Source: Sphingomonas sp. (GTDB lineage Bacteria > Pseudomonadota > Alphaproteobacteria > Sphingomonadales > Sphingomonadaceae). Taken from it: a stretch of 64,000 nucleotides of DNA. Position numbers and translations under genes: made by a program. Below, piece by piece: positions 61,541-64,000 of the stretch (the stretch's first letter is position 1; each line of letters opens with the position of its first letter). The DNA is taken from the NCBI RefSeq assembly GCF_017304615.1, contig NZ_JAFKLZ010000003.1, positions 248,001 through 312,000 of the forward strand. Reading direction: 5' to 3'. The notes under the pieces are model-generated. The model searched no databases. It saw nothing but the letters and a program-made list of their open reading frames with translations, and was not told where the DNA came from.

Positions 61541-62479
61541 TTATGCTCCCACCGTGCCGTCGGGGGCAAGCGGGGCGGCATCCTTCCGTTCGCGCCGCAC
61601 CAGCACCAGGGCGACCGCCACCGCGGCTGCGCCGAGCAAGTCCCAACCGTCGAGCTTCTCGTTATACCAAAGCCAGCCGACCGTAGCGGCGATCACCGGC
61701 TGGGTGAGCAGCGCAATTCCGATCACCATCGGCGAAAGCTGGCCGAGCACGAAGGTCATGAGCCCCTGCCCGAACACCTGACTCGCCAGCGCTAGCCCGA
61801 TCAACGGCCACCAATCGGTCGGCAGAATCTTTTCGCCCAGCGTCCAGGCGAAGATCAGCAGCGGCAACAGGCTGGCGAGCGTCGACATAGCGAGCGCGGG
61901 GACCGGCGCCATCGTGTCGCGGGCCTTGGCCATCGCAACGAAATAGATCGTGTAGAGGATGCCGGCGGTCAGGCAGAGCAAGTCGCCGTAGAATTGATCG
62001 GCCCGAACCTGCAGCGAGCGGCCCATCAGCAATCCCGCACCGAGCAGCGCCAGCAGCAGGGCGAACCCCTGTGACCTGGACGGCCACGCCCGCGCGAGGA
62101 GGAAGCCATAGACCGGGAAGAACAGGGTCGCGGAATTGCCGAACAGGGTGGCGTTCGCAAGTTGCGTCTTCTTGATGCCGAGGTGCCAGCTCGCCAGATC
62201 CGCCGCGAAGCACAGACCGCCGATCACGAGCGCGATCCACACCCCGCGGCCAAGACCCGCGGGTCGCCAGCCGCCGCCGAGAGCGACCGCCAACAGGATC
62301 GGCGCTGCGAGTGCGATTCGCCAGAACCCCGCCGCGACCGGTCCTACGTCGCTGATCCGCACGAATACCGGCCCGAACGCCAACAGGACGTTCGCCATCA
62401 CCAGCGCAAGGAACGCCAGCGGATGTGCGGTCACGCTTTTCCCGGAGGAAGCTTTTCTTGGGTCTCCGTCCTGGTGCAT
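61541..62479 (-). CDS. EamA/DMT-family transporter
   Basis: A protein of 312 aa (317 aa from ATG 62494) with about ten membrane helices in two EamA repeats: LAFLALVMANVLLAFGPVFVRIS, FWRIALAAPILLAVALGGG, GILYTIYFVAMAKA and LTQPVIAATVGWLWYNE. It probably exports small metabolites; the substrate is unknown. Confidence 0.88.
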   Translation of the reverse strand: MHQDGDPRKASSGKSVTAHPLAFLALVMANVLLAFGPVFVRISDVGPVAAGFWRIALAAPILLAVALGGGWRPAGLGRGVWIALVIGGLCFAADLASWHLGIKKTQLANATLFGNSATLFFPVYGFLLARAWPSRSQGFALLLALLGAGLLMGRSLQVRADQFYGDLLCLTAGILYTIYFVAMAKARDTMAPVPALAMSTLASLLPLLIFAWTLGEKILPTDWWPLIGLALASQVFGQGLMTFVLGQLSPMVIGIALLTQPVIAATVGWLWYNEKLDGWDLLGAAAVAVALVLVRRERKDAAPLAPDGTVGA

Positions 62480-62530
62480 GCCGCCCCATAACACCTATCT
62501 CCGTCGCGTCATTTACAAAGGGAGGCTCGC

Positions 62531-63601
62531 TTGCCCACGTTGTTCGATCCTATCCAGCTCGGCGACATCGCCGCGAAGAACCGCATCCTGATGGCGCCGC
62601 TCACGCGCGGCCGCTCGACGAACGAGCATGTGCCGACCGGAATCATGATCGACTATTACACGCAGCGCGCAGGAGCGGGCCTGATCATCACCGAAGGCAC
62701 GGGGGTCAGCCGGCTTGGGTTGGGCTGGCCCAATGCGCCGGGGCTGTGGACCCCCGAACAGGTCGAGGCGTGGAAGCCCGTCACCGAGTCCGTCCACAAG
62801 GCCGGCGGCAAGATCGTCGCGCAAATCTGGCATATGGGGCGGCTCGCGCGGCCCGACGTGACCGGGCTGACGCCGCTGTCGTCGTCGCAGACGCGCGCGC
62901 CCTATCACAAGCCCGAAAACCCTTATGCCGAAGCGCGCGCCGCGACGCTCGACGATATCAAGCAGGCGCAGGACGAATATGCGAGTGCCGCGCGCAACGC
63001 GATCGCCGCCGGGTTCGACGGGGTCCAGCTCCACGGCGCGAACGGCTACCTGATCGACCAGTTCCTGCGCGACAACACCAACCTGCGCGACGACGATTAT
63101 GGCGGCAGCCCGGAAAACCGCATCCGCTTCATGAAGGAAGCGGTCGCGGCGGTGATTGCGGAAATCGGCGCGGGCCGCACCGCGATCCGTCTGTCGCCCA
63201 ATGGCGAGACGCAGGGCGCCGACGACAGCAACCCAGAAGCGGTGTTCGTTCCCGCGGCGAAGGTGCTCAACGATTTGGGCATCGCGTTCCTCGAACTGCG
63301 CGAACTGGGTACCACCGGCACGTTCGGCACGAGCGACGTGCCCAAGCTCAGCCCCAAGATCCGCGAGGTGTTCAAACGCCCGCTGATCCTCAACCAGGAA
63401 TATAGCTTCGAAGCTGGCGAGGCCGATGTCGAAATCGGGCTGGCCGACGGCATCGCCTGGGGCCGCAAGTTCATCTCCAACCCCGATTTGGTCGAACGCT
63501 TCCGCACCGGGGCCGACCTGACGCCGGACAATTTCAAGACATGGTACACGCCGGGGCCGGAGGGCTATACCGACTATCCGGCGCTCGAGCCCGTCGGGTA
63601 G
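62531..63601 (+). CDS. Old yellow enzyme, NADH:flavin oxidoreductase (alkene reductase)
   Basis: A 356-aa FMN-dependent TIM-barrel enzyme. It starts at TTG 62531, with GGGAGGC eight bases upstream. Motifs: LFDPIQLGDI, APLTRGRS, IWHMGR, HGANGYLIDQFL with the substrate-binding His-Asn pair, YGGSPENR, and RTAIRLSP. It reduces electrophilic alkenes or nitro-esters with NAD(P)H. Confidence 0.93.
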   Translation: MPTLFDPIQLGDIAAKNRILMAPLTRGRSTNEHVPTGIMIDYYTQRAGAGLIITEGTGVSRLGLGWPNAPGLWTPEQVEAWKPVTESVHKAGGKIVAQIWHMGRLARPDVTGLTPLSSSQTRAPYHKPENPYAEARAATLDDIKQAQDEYASAARNAIAAGFDGVQLHGANGYLIDQFLRDNTNLRDDDYGGSPENRIRFMKEAVAAVIAEIGAGRTAIRLSPNGETQGADDSNPEAVFVPAAKVLNDLGIAFLELRELGTTGTFGTSDVPKLSPKIREVFKRPLILNQEYSFEAGEADVEIGLADGIAWGRKFISNPDLVERFRTGADLTPDNFKTWYTPGPEGYTDYPALEPVG

Positions 63602-63644
63602 GCGCGCATTTCCCGGTCGTCCGGCTTCATGCTAGGCTGACGGC

Positions 63645-64000
63645 ATGGACGCGGTGGGGATAATAGGGCTGGCGGCGAGCATCAGCCTGTTGAGCGGCTG
63701 GCGGCTGTACCTCACCGTGTTCGCGGTGGGGCTGGCGATGCGGTTCGGCTGGGTGGCGATGCCGGCGCAGCTTCACGGACTCGACGTGCTCGCCAATTGG
63801 TGGGTGATCGGCGTCGCGGGCGTCGGTGCGCTGGCCGAGTTCCTGGCCGACAAGGTGATGTGGATCGACAGCGTATGGGACGCGATCCACACGCTCGTGC
63901 GGCCGGTGGGCGGGGCGTTGCTGGCGCTCGCGATCGTCGATCCCAAGGACGGGGCGTGGCAGGTCGCGGCCCTGCTGCTCGGCGGTGGGGCGGCGATGCT
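63645..64000 (+). CDS. DUF4126-family membrane protein, 3' end missing
   Basis: The frame starts at the ATG at 63645 and is open to the end of the window (118 codons seen). It has DUF4126-like membrane segments (IIGLAASISLLSGWRLYLTVF, NWWVIGVAGVGALAEFLADKV) with a conserved Trp and Glu-Phe-Leu-Ala-Asp loop. The C-terminus is outside the window. Confidence 0.8.
   Translation, partial: MDAVGIIGLAASISLLSGWRLYLTVFAVGLAMRFGWVAMPAQLHGLDVLANWWVIGVAGVGALAEFLADKVMWIDSVWDAIHTLVRPVGGALLALAIVDPKDGAWQVAALLLGGGAAM

Noticed and set aside
1-64000. CRISPR arrays, insertion sequences or prophage
   Set aside because: No regularly spaced repeats, transposase genes or phage structural genes were seen anywhere in the window.

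Overview
The window looks like a high-GC alphaproteobacterial chromosome, most likely a sphingomonad (Sphingomonas/Sphingobium type). This rests on the gene orders tyrC-hisC / metX-GNAT-metW and zinc-ribbon protein / ftsE-ftsX-ydcF-plsC, on COQ9, and on TonB-dependent receptors beside aromatic catabolism genes. No database search was possible, so family calls come from motifs, length and context.

Layout. (1) 1-7488: a catabolic operon of lower GC than its surroundings: LigJ-like amidohydrolase (cut by the window start), three different RraA/LigK-fold proteins, a LigB-type extradiol dioxygenase, a RidA protein, a TonB receptor and a VanB-like reductase. Together they suggest meta-cleavage of a gallate- or protocatechuate-like acid. 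(2) 7536-17341: an EmrAB-NodT type efflux operon facing a MipA/OmpV gene, two PaaI thioesterases, an MlaD-domain protein, and a TetR-UbiB-like kinase operon with a visible palindromic operator. (3) 17342-19637: a scar zone with pieces of an IclR regulator, a relaxase, an MFS transporter and a TonB receptor, ending in an intact TetR gene.

(4) About 19700-47531: an integrative mobile element. It has a MobA/MobL-like protein, a DEDD exonuclease, a 1036-aa relaxase, ParB, and a large serine recombinase whose 3' end runs antisense through a tRNA-Leu(GAG) gene. Its cargo is a defence island: a complete qatABCD system, then a Thoeris-type locus with three TIR-fold genes around a SIR2-SLOG thsA gene that is broken by a frameshift. 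Beyond it lies a ubiquitin-like protein/E1 (ThiF) pair with a degenerate AAA-like ATPase, followed by unrecognised genes (38644-43963) that include a 792-aa protein and two Api92/DUF1281-like paralogues.

A 12-base motif, GGTTACATCGTC, occurs four times, each 42-65 bases upstream of a start codon that opens a gene group of the element (relaxase, unknown operon, parB, recombinase). It is the strongest candidate for an undescribed regulatory system in this window.

(5) 47532-64000: conserved chromosome: tRNA-Leu, zinc-ribbon protein, FtsEX, YdcF, PlsC, DUF983, TyrC, HisC, MetX, GNAT, MetW, a single-domain response regulator and an HWE/HisKA_2 kinase, SSB, FeoAB, COQ9, an EamA exporter, an old yellow enzyme and a truncated DUF4126 protein. 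Apart from the remnants at 17342-18960 there is no stretch over 300 bases without a gene. No CRISPR array, transposase or prophage structural gene was seen.
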